Below, piece by piece: positions 1-8,257 of a stretch of DNA of 14,267 bases (its first letter is position 1; each line of letters starts with the position of its first letter). This DNA comes from Planctomycetota bacterium. Its GTDB lineage: Bacteria > Planctomycetota > UBA8108 > UBA1146 > JAJFFE01. Under the pieces are notes generated by a model. That model had not been told where the DNA came from and searched no databases. It was given only the letters and a program-made list of their open reading frames with translations. The position numbers were made by a program, and so were the translations under genes. Location of the stretch: assembly GCA_020425835.1 (NCBI GenBank), contig JAGQRC010000025.1, forward strand, positions 1 to 14,267. The letters run 5' to 3'.

Positions 1-1812
1 GAGGTGGGCTTCCTCGAGATCCAGTTGGACAACGGAGCGAGACTCGTCCGAGGCTTCGACGAGCGAGAGCAAACGACGCATCTCGAGCTCCGGGACTCCA
101 CCGACACGTCCCTGCACGGAGTCGAGTTGGTTCGGGGTCCCGCTGGGGACGTGCTCCAGAGAACTCGGACCGTCGATGGCGTCATCGACGAGTTGAGCTA
201 CGACCCGCTTCGCCGTCTCGTGCAGTACGCGCACGACGTCCAGGGCCAGACCGCTGGACAGCGACTCCAGACATGGAGCCTCGACCTCGCGGACAACTGG
301 CTGGAGAAGACCGATGACAACGGCACTCCATCATCGTCGACGCCGTGGGTGAACGACCTGGACCAGTACCTCGATTTCGAGCCGTGGACCACGATCGACC
401 ACGACGATCTGGGACAGGAGATCTACCGGGAGACGAGCAACGGATCTCGCACGACGACCTGGGATGCGTTCGGGCGACCGATCGCGACCGCCGTGACCAG
501 CGCCGGGGCGACCCAGACGGTGTTCTGGTTCTACGACGCGTTGGATCGTCTCGTCGCGCGCTTCCGCTCCGCGGCGGACTACACACGTTGGACCTACCTC
601 GGAGACCTCCTGATCGAGAGCGACCACAGCGGAACCGTGCAGAGCTACGTCGAGGGTCCGCACGGGATCTACCGTCTCTCGGGAACGGGAGTCGAGCGCT
701 ACCTCCACGTCGATCCGTTCTCCAACATCACCGCGGTCCACGACGGCATGACGGTGCTCGAGGAGTACGAGTACGATCCCTACGGAGAGCCGCGCGACCC
801 ACAGTCGGGAGCGATGATCGCCGGGAGCGGTGAGGGCAACGAGCTCTTCTTCCTGGGGAAGCCGTTCGACTTCTTCACTCGTTGGGTGCGCACGACCTAC
901 CGTCACTACGATCCCGCGCTCGGTCGGTTCATTCGTCGGGATCCCCTGCGGGAGGGCGGCGGTCTCAATCTCTACGGTTACGCGAACCAGAACCCGCTGA
1001 GCTACTTCGATCCCACCGGACTGACGGGGCAGCAGATCGAAGCCGGACCGCCAGCGATCCCCGAGAGTGCTCGATTCTCGGCGGGATACCTGGCGTTCCG
1101 GGTCCTGCAGGAGAACGATCTGCTGGAGCAGTACACCGTGTTCCACCACGTGGACACCAAGGAGGGACAGCAGGACATTCTCAACGCCTTCGCCGACCTC
1201 CTGGGAGTCGACCCGAAGTCGATCGACAACTTCCTCGCCGCGAGCATCTTCGGGCAGGTTCGCGACAACAACAACGAGATCCTGAACTACAGCGAAGTCA
1301 TCCTCGATCCCGAGCTCCGCGCGTCACTCATCCGCGGGGTCCACGCGCTCGAGGACGCCATCGCCTATCGATGGACCTACGAAGCCAACGAGTTGCTCAG
1401 CGCGATTCCTGGCTACGGGATCATCAGCTCGGTGGGGTTGATCGTGGTGGACGTCGCCAACGGGGACTACCAGAAGGCGTTGTACCGGACTCCGAATCTG
1501 ATCCCCGGAATCAAGACGGTGAAGTCGGTACAGAAGGCGTTCAGGATCACCAAGACTGCTCGTAGTCTGTACAAGACGGAGCAGGCCTTGAGGGCGCTCA
1601 AGATCACGACGACGAGCCTCAAGGCGACGCATCAGCTCCGCAACGGAAACGTCCTCGACGCGGCGGTCTCGGTCGTCGGGGGCAGTCGTCTGCCCATCGA
1701 GGCGCAGATCGGAGCGAAGTTCGCGAAGGCGGAGTCCGATCTCCTCCACGGGAACTGGAAGGCCTCGGTCTCCGGGGTCTTGAAGATCCTGGTCGGCTTG
1801 CCCGGGCGGTAG
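1..1812 (+). CDS. RHS/YD-repeat protein, 3' part (5' end outside window)
   Basis: The frame is open from the first base and the N-terminus reads as mid-protein YD-repeat sequence, so the gene very likely starts upstream; a GTG at 4 is in frame but not a convincing start. YD-type motifs are visible: YDPLRRLV near residue 66, FYDALDRLV near 176 and YDPYGEPR near 257 (numbered from the GTG). A complete RHS-associated core follows, with YRHYDPALGRFIRRDPL from about 299, then LYGYANQNPLSYFDPTGL ending near 340. RHS proteins form a large beta shell, are exported or surface-bound, and often carry a variable C-terminal toxin after the core. Here about 260 residues follow, with a hydrophobic patch near 468-485 (AIPGYGIISSVGLIVVDV) and a Lys/Thr-rich helical stretch. 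I recognise no toxin family in them. The next gene is convergent, so no co-directional immunity gene follows. The RHS call is firm; the C-terminal role is unknown. Confidence 0.93.
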   Translation, partial: EVGFLEIQLDNGARLVRGFDEREQTTHLELRDSTDTSLHGVELVRGPAGDVLQRTRTVDGVIDELSYDPLRRLVQYAHDVQGQTAGQRLQTWSLDLADNWLEKTDDNGTPSSSTPWVNDLDQYLDFEPWTTIDHDDLGQEIYRETSNGSRTTTWDAFGRPIATAVTSAGATQTVFWFYDALDRLVARFRSAADYTRWTYLGDLLIESDHSGTVQSYVEGPHGIYRLSGTGVERYLHVDPFSNITAVHDGMTVLEEYEYDPYGEPRDPQSGAMIAGSGEGNELFFLGKPFDFFTRWVRTTYRHYDPALGRFIRRDPLREGGGLNLYGYANQNPLSYFDPTGLTGQQIEAGPPAIPESARFSAGYLAFRVLQENDLLEQYTVFHHVDTKEGQQDILNAFADLLGVDPKSIDNFLAASIFGQVRDNNNEILNYSEVILDPELRASLIRGVHALEDAIAYRWTYEANELLSAIPGYGIISSVGLIVVDVANGDYQKALYRTPNLIPGIKTVKSVQKAFRITKTARSLYKTEQALRALKITTTSLKATHQLRNGNVLDAAVSVVGGSRLPIEAQIGAKFAKAESDLLHGNWKASVSGVLKILVGLPGR

Positions 1813-1908
1813 ATCGATCCAGGTCGTTCGATGGCTGCCCTCGGGTCGATCAGGATCCGGGGGCACCTTCGTCGACGGGTCGCCTCATCCTCCAGGTGGG
1901 GAAGACCG

Positions 1909-2463
1909 CTAGCCCGCGTTCTCCTCGAGCGTGTAGCCGACGAGGCGAGCGAACTCCTGGTCGGCCTCCGATGGCTCCGGGGTCGACGACGCGTCGGTCG
2001 ACGCCGCGCGCAGGAGCAAGCGTTGGATGGAGAGCCCCTCCTCCATCACGATCGACCCGCCTTCCGGTTGGAGCGGCTCGAAGATCATCGACCCCTCGGA
2101 CCAGGAGAGCATGTCGCGGACGACATCGACGACGTGCTCGGTCACCTCGCGCTCGAGGATGTCCCGAGCGATGACCCCATTGGCGCAGAGGATCGTGGCC
2201 AGAGGTCGCTTCTCGCCGGGCTGCGCCTGCGCCTCGAGCGCCTCGCGGAGCTGCTGCTCGTTGAGGAGCCCCCGCTGGATCAAGCGATGACCGAACCGGT
2301 CCCGGGCGTCGGAGCTGGCGTAGACGACACGGCCATTGCGGAAGAAGAGCCGCGCCCCCCAACCCTCGGAGATCGCGGTGACCGCGCCGGACTTCCGCGT
2401 CGAGCTCACGATCTGCAGAATGGCGTCGAGTCCGAAGCCGATGAGGTGTGCATTGAACGCCAT
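1909..2463 (-). CDS. DUF4388 (PatA N-terminal-like) domain protein
   Basis: This 184-residue protein begins MAFNAHLIGFGLDAILQIV. Its early part matches the DUF4388 pattern: an L-x-G-x-x-L-like start with a leucine-rich helix, a strand with SGAVTA, then RLFFRNGRVVYAS, followed by a helical region (RFGHRLIQRGLLNEQQLREAL) and an SWSEGSMIFEP segment. DUF4388 proteins are usually cytoplasmic and tied to two-component signalling, gliding or Ras-like GTPase modules; the domain probably mediates protein contacts. The start is chosen because a GGAG lies 7 bases upstream on the minus strand and the domain begins at once; a longer frame upstream is out-of-character Arg/Pro-rich shadow sequence. The last ~30 residues are acidic and Ser/Thr-rich, so a flexible tail. 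No receiver or kinase domain is fused to it. It runs opposite to all its neighbours, so it is a single-gene unit. Family call fairly sure, function unknown. Confidence 0.85.
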   Translation of the reverse strand: MAFNAHLIGFGLDAILQIVSSTRKSGAVTAISEGWGARLFFRNGRVVYASSDARDRFGHRLIQRGLLNEQQLREALEAQAQPGEKRPLATILCANGVIARDILEREVTEHVVDVVRDMLSWSEGSMIFEPLQPEGGSIVMEEGLSIQRLLLRAASTDASSTPEPSEADQEFARLVGYTLEENAG

Positions 2464-2529
2464 CGAGAGTCTCCGTAGGGCTGCTGGTCGACCGACGAAG
2501 AGTACCGGGCGCGGGAACCAAACGGCAAA

Positions 2530-2551
2530 CCGGGGGTGGCGCTGCCCCCGG
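2530..2551. repeat. GC-rich inverted repeat between divergent genes
   Basis: Arms CCGGGGG (2530-2536) and CCCCCGG (2545-2551) are perfect complements around an 8-base centre (TGGCGCTG) that can pair further with G-U wobbles, so the whole 22 bases is nearly palindromic. It lies in the 201-base gap between the minus-strand DUF4388 gene and the plus-strand methyltransferase gene. It could be an operator serving both, or a hairpin in either 5' leader. No run of T follows, so an intrinsic terminator is not supported. Confidence 0.4.
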
Positions 2552-2664
2552 GCGTACCGTCGCAAACGGCCGGAACGTCGGGCCTTCCGCGAGCCGGGGC
2601 GCGGCGCCGTCCGGGACGCGCCGGATGGTTTCGTCAACGGTTGGCGTCGAGGAGCCCCGGGAAG

Positions 2665-3846
2665 ATGACCGGCGGGCTCGAAGCATGGAAGCGCGTGGTG
2701 GGTGCCGACGGTCGCGACCTGATCGAGGAGGCGACGTCGGTCGATCCCAAGGACGTCACGGCGGTCGCCCGGCTGCGACGGCTCGCCCCGCGCGATGACG
2801 TCGAGATCGCGCTCGAGTTGGTCGCCGCGCGACGGATGGCGCGTGCGAAGTTCCCCGATCGCGCGGATCGGCTGCTGGCCGATCGCGCCGGTGTCGAGCA
2901 GGCGAGCGCGACGCGGGTCGCGGAGCACAAGGCCACTCGCTATCGAGCCCTCGCGCTCGCGCAGGTGCACGATCTCTGTTGCGGGATCGGCGGCGACGCG
3001 ATGGCCCTCGCGTCGGTCGCCGAGGTGACCGGGATCGACGTCGATCCCGTGCGGGCCTGGATGTGTGGAGAGAACGCTCGCTGCTCGACGGCGTGCATCG
3101 ACGTGGTGGCGGCGCCGCCTCCCGCAGGCGCCGACACCGCATTCCATCTCGACCCCGCTCGCCGCATCGAGGGCGAGGAACGACGGCGCCTACACCGCTA
3201 CGAGGACTACCGACCGGGCCCTGCGTTCATCGCCTCCGTGCGGGAGCGCTATCGCGCCGGATCGATCAAGCTGGGCCCGGGGGTCGATCTCGACGATGTC
3301 CCGGAGACCGACCAGGGCGAACTCGAGTGGATCGAGGACGCCGGGGAGTTGGTGCAGTGTGTCTGGTGGACCGGGGAACTCGCGCGAGACCGAGGTCGGA
3401 GGCGCGCGACGATGCTCCCGAGCGGGGAGAGCATCGTCGGAGAGCCCCGAGCGGTCGCGGTCATCGGAGACGGACGATTCGACGCGTGGCTCTACGTCCC
3501 GCGCCCCGCGATCGAGCGCGCGAGACTCGTCCACACCGTCGCCGACCCCCTCGCACTGCGCGAAGTGATCGGCGGGCTCGGTCTGTTGACCGGACCCGAG
3601 CATCACGAGTCCGCATGGTGGACATCGTATCGAGTCCTCGAAGTTCTCCCGTGGCGCGAGGGCCGGATCGCCCAGTGGCTTCGCGCCCACGATGCTGGCG
3701 AGGTTGTCGTGAAGAGTCGCGGTCGAGCGATCGACGCCAACCGAGCGGCCCGTGCCCTGCGCGGATCGGGTGCGACGCCGTACACCGTGTTCGGGCTTCG
3801 CTCGGGTGCGAAACGCATCCTCGCGGTGATCACCGCCGGGGCATGA
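2665..3846 (+). CDS. class I SAM-dependent methyltransferase with THUMP-like C-terminus
   Basis: The predicted product is a 393-residue cytoplasmic methyltransferase. Motif I, which binds S-adenosylmethionine, is DLCCGIGGD at residues 103-111, followed by the acidic loop GIDVDP (motif II) and HLDPARR near 162-168 in the motif IV position. The C-terminal end (VVKSRGRAIDANRAARALRG, then FGLRSGAKRILAVI) resembles the THUMP-like domain found in a conserved family of bacterial SAM methyltransferases. THUMP relatives bind RNA, so the likely substrate is rRNA or tRNA, but the modified base cannot be read from sequence. The ATG at 2665 is preferred over an in-frame ATG at 2536 because AGGAG sits about 10 bases upstream and the intervening 43 residues are low-complexity Arg/Pro/Gly sequence. 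Its stop lies 98 bases before the preferred aat start. Family confident, substrate unknown. Confidence 0.86.
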   Translation: MTGGLEAWKRVVGADGRDLIEEATSVDPKDVTAVARLRRLAPRDDVEIALELVAARRMARAKFPDRADRLLADRAGVEQASATRVAEHKATRYRALALAQVHDLCCGIGGDAMALASVAEVTGIDVDPVRAWMCGENARCSTACIDVVAAPPPAGADTAFHLDPARRIEGEERRRLHRYEDYRPGPAFIASVRERYRAGSIKLGPGVDLDDVPETDQGELEWIEDAGELVQCVWWTGELARDRGRRRATMLPSGESIVGEPRAVAVIGDGRFDAWLYVPRPAIERARLVHTVADPLALREVIGGLGLLTGPEHHESAWWTSYRVLEVLPWREGRIAQWLRAHDAGEVVVKSRGRAIDANRAARALRGSGATPYTVFGLRSGAKRILAVITAGA

Positions 3847-3902
3847 CCACTCCGTTCTCGATCCGATCTCCACGACATGGGTGCATCCCCACCTACCCGA
3901 GA

Positions 3903-3908
3903 TACAAT
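3903..3908 (+). promoter_or_regulatory. possible -10 element for the aat-kinase operon
   Basis: TACAAT lies in a small A+T-rich patch in otherwise GC-rich sequence, 36 bases before the preferred GTG start of aat. It matches five of six TATAAT positions. I see no convincing -35 hexamer at 16-18 bases upstream and no extended TG motif, so this is a weak candidate; transcription could equally read through from the methyltransferase gene. Confidence 0.25.
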
Positions 3909-3944
3909 CGCGCGAACACTTTGGCACTCGAACCGGGAACCATC

Positions 3945-4556
3945 GTGACGTCACTCTCCGAGCTCACTCCAGGACGACTACTCACCGCGTATGCACAGGG
4001 GTTCTTCCCGATGGCCGAGGGTCGTGACGAACCGACCATCCACTGGTTCCATCCCGATCCCCGCGCGATCCTCCCACTCGATGCGTTCGACCCTTCCCGC
4101 TCCGTTCGATCCTTGATCCGGCGCGGAGTGTTCGATCTCCGCTCCGACACGGCGTTCGCCGAGGTCATCCAGGAGTGTGCGCGTCCCCGTCCGAGCCAGG
4201 ATGAGACCTGGATCAATCCCGAGATCATCGACGCCTACATCGAGTTGCACCGGATCGGACACGCACACTCGATCGAGGCATGGGTCGGCGATCGGTTGGT
4301 CGGTGGGTTGTACGGCGTCCACATCGGCGCGGCGTTCTTCGGCGAGTCGATGTTCCACCGACCGGATCTCGGGGGGACCAACGCTTCCAAGGTCTGCCTC
4401 GCTCACCTCGTGTCCCACCTGAACGACCGCGGATTCCAGTTGCTGGACGTCCAGCTCCAGAGCCCTCACATGGAGCGATTGGGGTCGATCGAGATCCCCC
4501 GGGACGAGTTCATCCAGCGCCTCGCGCACGCGGTGCGGCGAAGGGCCACCTGGTGA
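3945..4556 (+). CDS. aat: leucyl/phenylalanyl-tRNA-protein transferase
   Basis: This cytoplasmic enzyme moves Leu or Phe from an aminoacyl-tRNA onto proteins with N-terminal Arg or Lys, marking them for ClpS-ClpAP degradation (the bacterial N-end rule). The family signature runs the whole length: LTPGRLLTAYAQGFFPM at the N-terminus, WFHPDPRAILPLD, ETWI with Trp89, HAHSIEAW, GGLYGV, GESMF at 133-137 (its Glu matches E. coli Glu156), NASK, and LLDVQ with Asp168 (E. coli Asp186), then LGSIEIPRDEF. At 203 residues it is close to the short form of the family. The GTG at 3945 is chosen because homologues start just before LTP. An ATG at 3843, overlapping the methyltransferase stop as ATGA, would add 34 residues that do not look like the family. 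The stop overlaps the GTG of the next gene by four bases, so translation of the kinase is probably coupled. Confidence 0.93.
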   Translation: MTSLSELTPGRLLTAYAQGFFPMAEGRDEPTIHWFHPDPRAILPLDAFDPSRSVRSLIRRGVFDLRSDTAFAEVIQECARPRPSQDETWINPEIIDAYIELHRIGHAHSIEAWVGDRLVGGLYGVHIGAAFFGESMFHRPDLGGTNASKVCLAHLVSHLNDRGFQLLDVQLQSPHMERLGSIEIPRDEFIQRLAHAVRRRATW

Positions 4557-7500
4557 GCGAAGACGAACCGGACCGATCGGATCCTCTGGTCGGTCGCACT
4601 CTCAAGGGCAAGTACCGAGTTCTCCGGCCGCTGGGTCACGGCGGGACCGGACGCGTGTACGAGGCGGAAGATGTCGATCTCGGTGCGCGGGTGGCGGTCA
4701 AGGTCCTGCACTCGGACGTCCACGCCGGCACCGATGCGTTCTCGGACCTCGCCGCCGAGGCACGTCTCCTCACGACCGTCGATCACGAGAACATCGTCCG
4801 CTGGATCACCTTCGATCGGACGGAGGAGGGACTGCCGTACTTCGTGATGGAGTTCCTCGACGGGCGCGAGCTGTCGGAGGTCCTCGCCGCCGAGGGTGGT
4901 CGACTTCCGTGGCGGCGCGCCTGTCGCTGCGCGTTGCAGATCGCGCGGGCGCTCGAGACCACGCACTCGCTTCCGAACGGCCAGGCGCTCCTCCACCTCG
5001 ACCTGAAACCGGACAACGTCTTCGTTCTGAACGGAGAACGCGACGACGGCGACGAGCGGGTCAAGGTGATCGACTTCGGCATCGGGCAGCACGGCACGAG
5101 CGACCCGGTGATGATCGGCACGAGCGGACTCGCCTCGTCCGCGCACGACTCGATCGGCGGAGTCCCCGATCTCGGTGCGACGGTCACCGTGCTCCGACCG
5201 AAGGCCGATCGAGATGGTGTCCCCCGCGCGCGCGGAGGAACACCACTCTACGCCTCACCGGAGCAGGCCGCGCACCTCCTCGATCACCCTGACGTCCGAC
5301 CGCTCGACGGCCGGAGCGACGTCTACTCGCTCGGTGTGCTGCTCTTCCACGCGTTGTCCGGAGAGTTCCCGATCCCGGCCGCCGAGTCGATCGAGGAGAC
5401 GCTGCAGCGTCACCTCGATGTCGCACCGAGCCGCGTGCGACAGCGTGGCGTCCGCACCCCGAAGCGGGTCGACGATCTGATCGACCGCTGCCTGCGCAAG
5501 CGGCCGGAGGAGCGACCGAGCGCCGGTGAGGTGCGCCGCTCACTCGAACGCGTGCTCGCGCGGCGTCGCCAGAGTGTGGCGTGGGCCGTGACGACCCTCG
5601 CGGTCATCGGGCTCGGGATCGCGCTCTTCCTCTCCCAACGCGACGAGTCCATCTCGCTCGCGATCGCCGATGATGATGTCGTGCTGTTCGGTGCTCGCGC
5701 GGTGACTCGCGATGCGCCGCGCGGTCTCGCGGTGCCGACCGAGGCGTGCCCGTGGAGCGTCGATCTGGCGGCGCCGGCCCTCGCCGGTCACCTCGGGCGA
5801 TCGAGCGTCGAGGTCGTCGCTCCCGATGGCAGATCGCTCCCCCTGCGGGCGACCTCGATCGAGCCCGGCGTGTTCCGGCTCGAGTTCGATCCGGGTGCTC
5901 CGCTTCCCCGGCCTCGGGATGGAGACGAAGGCTGGTTCGTGTTGCGTATCGCCGAGGCGTCCGGCCGAGCCCGGCGCTCCGAGGCGTATCGGCTGCACTG
6001 GATCGCCCCCCCGAGCAGCGACGCGATCGCTCGCTGGGTCGATGGCGCTCTCGGCGGCCGCGGTGAGGCTCGACCCTGGGATCCCCACGACGGGCTCGAG
6101 CTCTCCGAGGCGCCGCCGACCTGGCGGTACGCCTCGATCGCTCTCGGCGCCACGACTTGTGGTCCCATCGATCTGCGGGCCCCTTCGTCGCACCGCGTCG
6201 AACTCGATGTCGCGCTCGCGGACCAGAGCGTGGAGGCTCCACTCGAGGTCACCATCACCGATCTCTGCGGCCGCTCCGTCGTGAGCCGTCGGTCGGTCCG
6301 GCTCCTACCCGCGCCCTTGAGACTCGGTCGCGCGGACCACCCCGGGCTCGGCGCTCGCGAGGTGGGATCGGATCGACCGCTGCGCACATCGGATCTCGTC
6401 CTCTCTCCGCGCGCGTACTCGATCGAGGTGGCGACGAGCCGCGCTTGCCGGCTCGGACTGCAGCTCGTGAACCACTCGACGGGCGAGCAACGGACGGTGC
6501 AACGGGAGTGCGACGGTCTGTTCGTCGACATGATCGACACGGTGTTCCCCGGGATCTCCGATGGTCGGTACGAGTTGACGGCGACCGCGGAGGACGCATG
6601 GCGCGACGAGGTCCGTCCGACTCGAACGCTCGCCTTCGAGTGGGTCTCCGAGCTTCCGGAGATCCAGGTCTACTGTCGAGAGGACCGACTCATCGCGGGG
6701 CGCATCCACCGATTTCCGAGCACGCCGAGCGGGCTCGGCGTGCAGATCGTGGGACGATCTCGTCGGGTCATCGTGGAGGCGACGTCGATCATCGATGGGG
6801 ATCGTCGACCGATCGATCGGTTCGTCCTCGACCCGGAGAACCCCGACCACCGGCTCGACGTCACCCTCGACGGCGAGACCCGCGCCGCGTTCGAGCTGCG
6901 GATCCATCGCGATGCGCACGACACTCGACCCCAAGTCGAGCTCTACCCGATCGAGATCGATCGCATCGCTCCCGTCGTCGATAGCGGACTGCCCGATCGC
7001 TGGTTGAGCCCGACCGACCTGACCGGGCGGTCGCTCACGATCACCGACCCGCCGTTCGACGGCTCGTGCTCGATCTCCGCGCTCCTCGACGCCCAGCGGC
7101 TCGATCCCGAGTTCGCATCTCGGAGCATCACGCGGATTCGATGGTCCGACCTCCTTCCGCAAGGGATCGCCGACGGCTCCCATCGGCTCGAGCTGCTCGT
7201 GCACGACGAGGTCGGCAACGAGACGCGGTGCGCGATCGACTTCTCGCTCTCCCTCCATCCTCCCGTGCTCGAGGTCCGGGCTGGTCCCGGAGACTGGCCG
7301 GTGCGACGCGTCGACGGCGCGGACGAATGGCTACGTCGATGGGACTTCACGGTGGAGACGCCGGATGATGACCTCGAGAGCATTCACGCCGAGGTCGAGC
7401 TGTTCGACGACGATGACGCATCGCGGCCGATGCTGTCGATCGACTTCCCGTTGGTCCGGGTCGCGGGTCTCTACCGCGTCTCGGACGACCCCACGGCTTC

Positions 7501-8257
7501 GAGCGCCAACATCGCTCCCACCTGGGCGGGCCGACGCGCTCGCGTCACGATCGAAGCGATCGACCGCGGTGGGTTGCGTTCGCGAACGGTCCGCGAGAGT
7601 CGACTCCCGCGACGCGATGCCCTTCCGCTCCCCCCGAGCATCGATCTCGGCGCGCGACGGATGATCCTGATCGATCCGCGCTCGGCCGAGTTCGACGCGG
7701 GCGGCCGCTCCTTCGAGTTCGGCGGACGACGTCGGGTTCAGGAGCTGCCCCACCTCGAGCACGAGATCGCCCCCGCCGACCAGGCGCCGTACTACCTGGC
7801 CACTCGACCGGAACCCGAGCAAGGGCTCTCGTGGAGTGATGCACGGCGGCTGGCCCGCGAGCGCGATGCCGACCTTCCCAGCTGGTACGCGTGGGAGTTC
7901 GCCGTTCGGGGCGGAGGTCGCTACTGGGAGCGATATCTCGGTCGGGAGCTGCACGGCCCTGACGGAAGGAGCGGGCTCGACGATACGGCGGAGTGGACGC
8001 GGTCGCCGTGGATCGAGGGAACGACGCGAGCTCGACGCTCGAGCCCGCGATTGAGAGCGACCATCTTCGGCGCCCTGGGTGAACGAGACTTCGACGCCGC
8101 CGAGCGCTTCGTCGTCGGGCGAGCGGCGTTCGATCGCTTCGAGCCGGTCGCTCGCGATGCGACGGCGATCAACAATGGCACGCCGATCGGCTTTCGACTC
8201 TGTTTGGACCTCGCCGGACTCAGCCGCTGGCTCGAACGCCGATGGGGGATGCGGTGA
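4553..8257 (+). CDS. transmembrane Ser/Thr kinase with Ig-like outer region and degenerate FGE-like C-terminus
   Basis: This 1234-residue protein starts at a GTG overlapping the aat stop (GTGA), with a GAAGG-type ribosome site upstream. Residues about 15-335 are a Hanks-type kinase: glycine loop GHGGTGRVYEAED from 28, VAVKVL with Lys50, catalytic loop HLDLKPDN with Asp150, DFG at 174, SPEQ near 235, DVYSLGVLLF. Leu replaces the usual Arg before the catalytic Asp, so this is a non-RD kinase. DFG to SPE spans about 61 residues, longer than usual, and the extra part is rich in Ser/Thr. One membrane helix lies at about 341-362. The outer part holds beta-rich, Ig-like segments, for example GISDGRYELTATAEDAW (from 667) and GIADGSHRLELLVHDEVGN (from 871). 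From about 1035 it resembles FGE/SUMF1: GLSWSDARRLARERDADLPS, WEFAVRGG, DDTAEWTRSPW, GFRLCLD. The FGE-like part is short and poorly kept. Probable receptor kinase; the ligand is unknown. Confidence 0.9.
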   Translation: MSEDEPDRSDPLVGRTLKGKYRVLRPLGHGGTGRVYEAEDVDLGARVAVKVLHSDVHAGTDAFSDLAAEARLLTTVDHENIVRWITFDRTEEGLPYFVMEFLDGRELSEVLAAEGGRLPWRRACRCALQIARALETTHSLPNGQALLHLDLKPDNVFVLNGERDDGDERVKVIDFGIGQHGTSDPVMIGTSGLASSAHDSIGGVPDLGATVTVLRPKADRDGVPRARGGTPLYASPEQAAHLLDHPDVRPLDGRSDVYSLGVLLFHALSGEFPIPAAESIEETLQRHLDVAPSRVRQRGVRTPKRVDDLIDRCLRKRPEERPSAGEVRRSLERVLARRRQSVAWAVTTLAVIGLGIALFLSQRDESISLAIADDDVVLFGARAVTRDAPRGLAVPTEACPWSVDLAAPALAGHLGRSSVEVVAPDGRSLPLRATSIEPGVFRLEFDPGAPLPRPRDGDEGWFVLRIAEASGRARRSEAYRLHWIAPPSSDAIARWVDGALGGRGEARPWDPHDGLELSEAPPTWRYASIALGATTCGPIDLRAPSSHRVELDVALADQSVEAPLEVTITDLCGRSVVSRRSVRLLPAPLRLGRADHPGLGAREVGSDRPLRTSDLVLSPRAYSIEVATSRACRLGLQLVNHSTGEQRTVQRECDGLFVDMIDTVFPGISDGRYELTATAEDAWRDEVRPTRTLAFEWVSELPEIQVYCREDRLIAGRIHRFPSTPSGLGVQIVGRSRRVIVEATSIIDGDRRPIDRFVLDPENPDHRLDVTLDGETRAAFELRIHRDAHDTRPQVELYPIEIDRIAPVVDSGLPDRWLSPTDLTGRSLTITDPPFDGSCSISALLDAQRLDPEFASRSITRIRWSDLLPQGIADGSHRLELLVHDEVGNETRCAIDFSLSLHPPVLEVRAGPGDWPVRRVDGADEWLRRWDFTVETPDDDLESIHAEVELFDDDDASRPMLSIDFPLVRVAGLYRVSDDPTASSANIAPTWAGRRARVTIEAIDRGGLRSRTVRESRLPRRDALPLPPSIDLGARRMILIDPRSAEFDAGGRSFEFGGRRRVQELPHLEHEIAPADQAPYYLATRPEPEQGLSWSDARRLARERDADLPSWYAWEFAVRGGGRYWERYLGRELHGPDGRSGLDDTAEWTRSPWIEGTTRARRSSPRLRATIFGALGERDFDAAERFVVGRAAFDRFEPVARDATAINNGTPIGFRLCLDLAGLSRWLERRWGMR

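Noticed and set aside
331..1149. Minus-strand open frame of 272 codons opposite the RHS gene
   Set aside because: It is antisense to unmistakable RHS core motifs and has no recognisable features.
1813..1908. Gap between convergent RHS and DUF4388 genes examined for a shared terminator
   Set aside because: Only weak stems of about five base pairs could be drawn and no T run is present.
1831..2478. Plus-strand open frame of 215 codons
   Set aside because: It lies opposite the DUF4388 gene, which has the better domain content and a ribosome site; this frame reads as Arg/Leu-rich shadow sequence.
2979..3944. Long upstream extension of the aat frame
   Set aside because: It overlaps the methyltransferase gene in another frame and is Arg/Pro-rich; Aat homology begins at about 3945.
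4553..8257. Very frequent GATC and CGATCG words
   Set aside because: They fit the strong bias for Ile (atc) and Asp (gat) next to Arg (cgc/cgg) codons in this GC-rich genome; a restriction or methylation meaning would need genome-wide counts.
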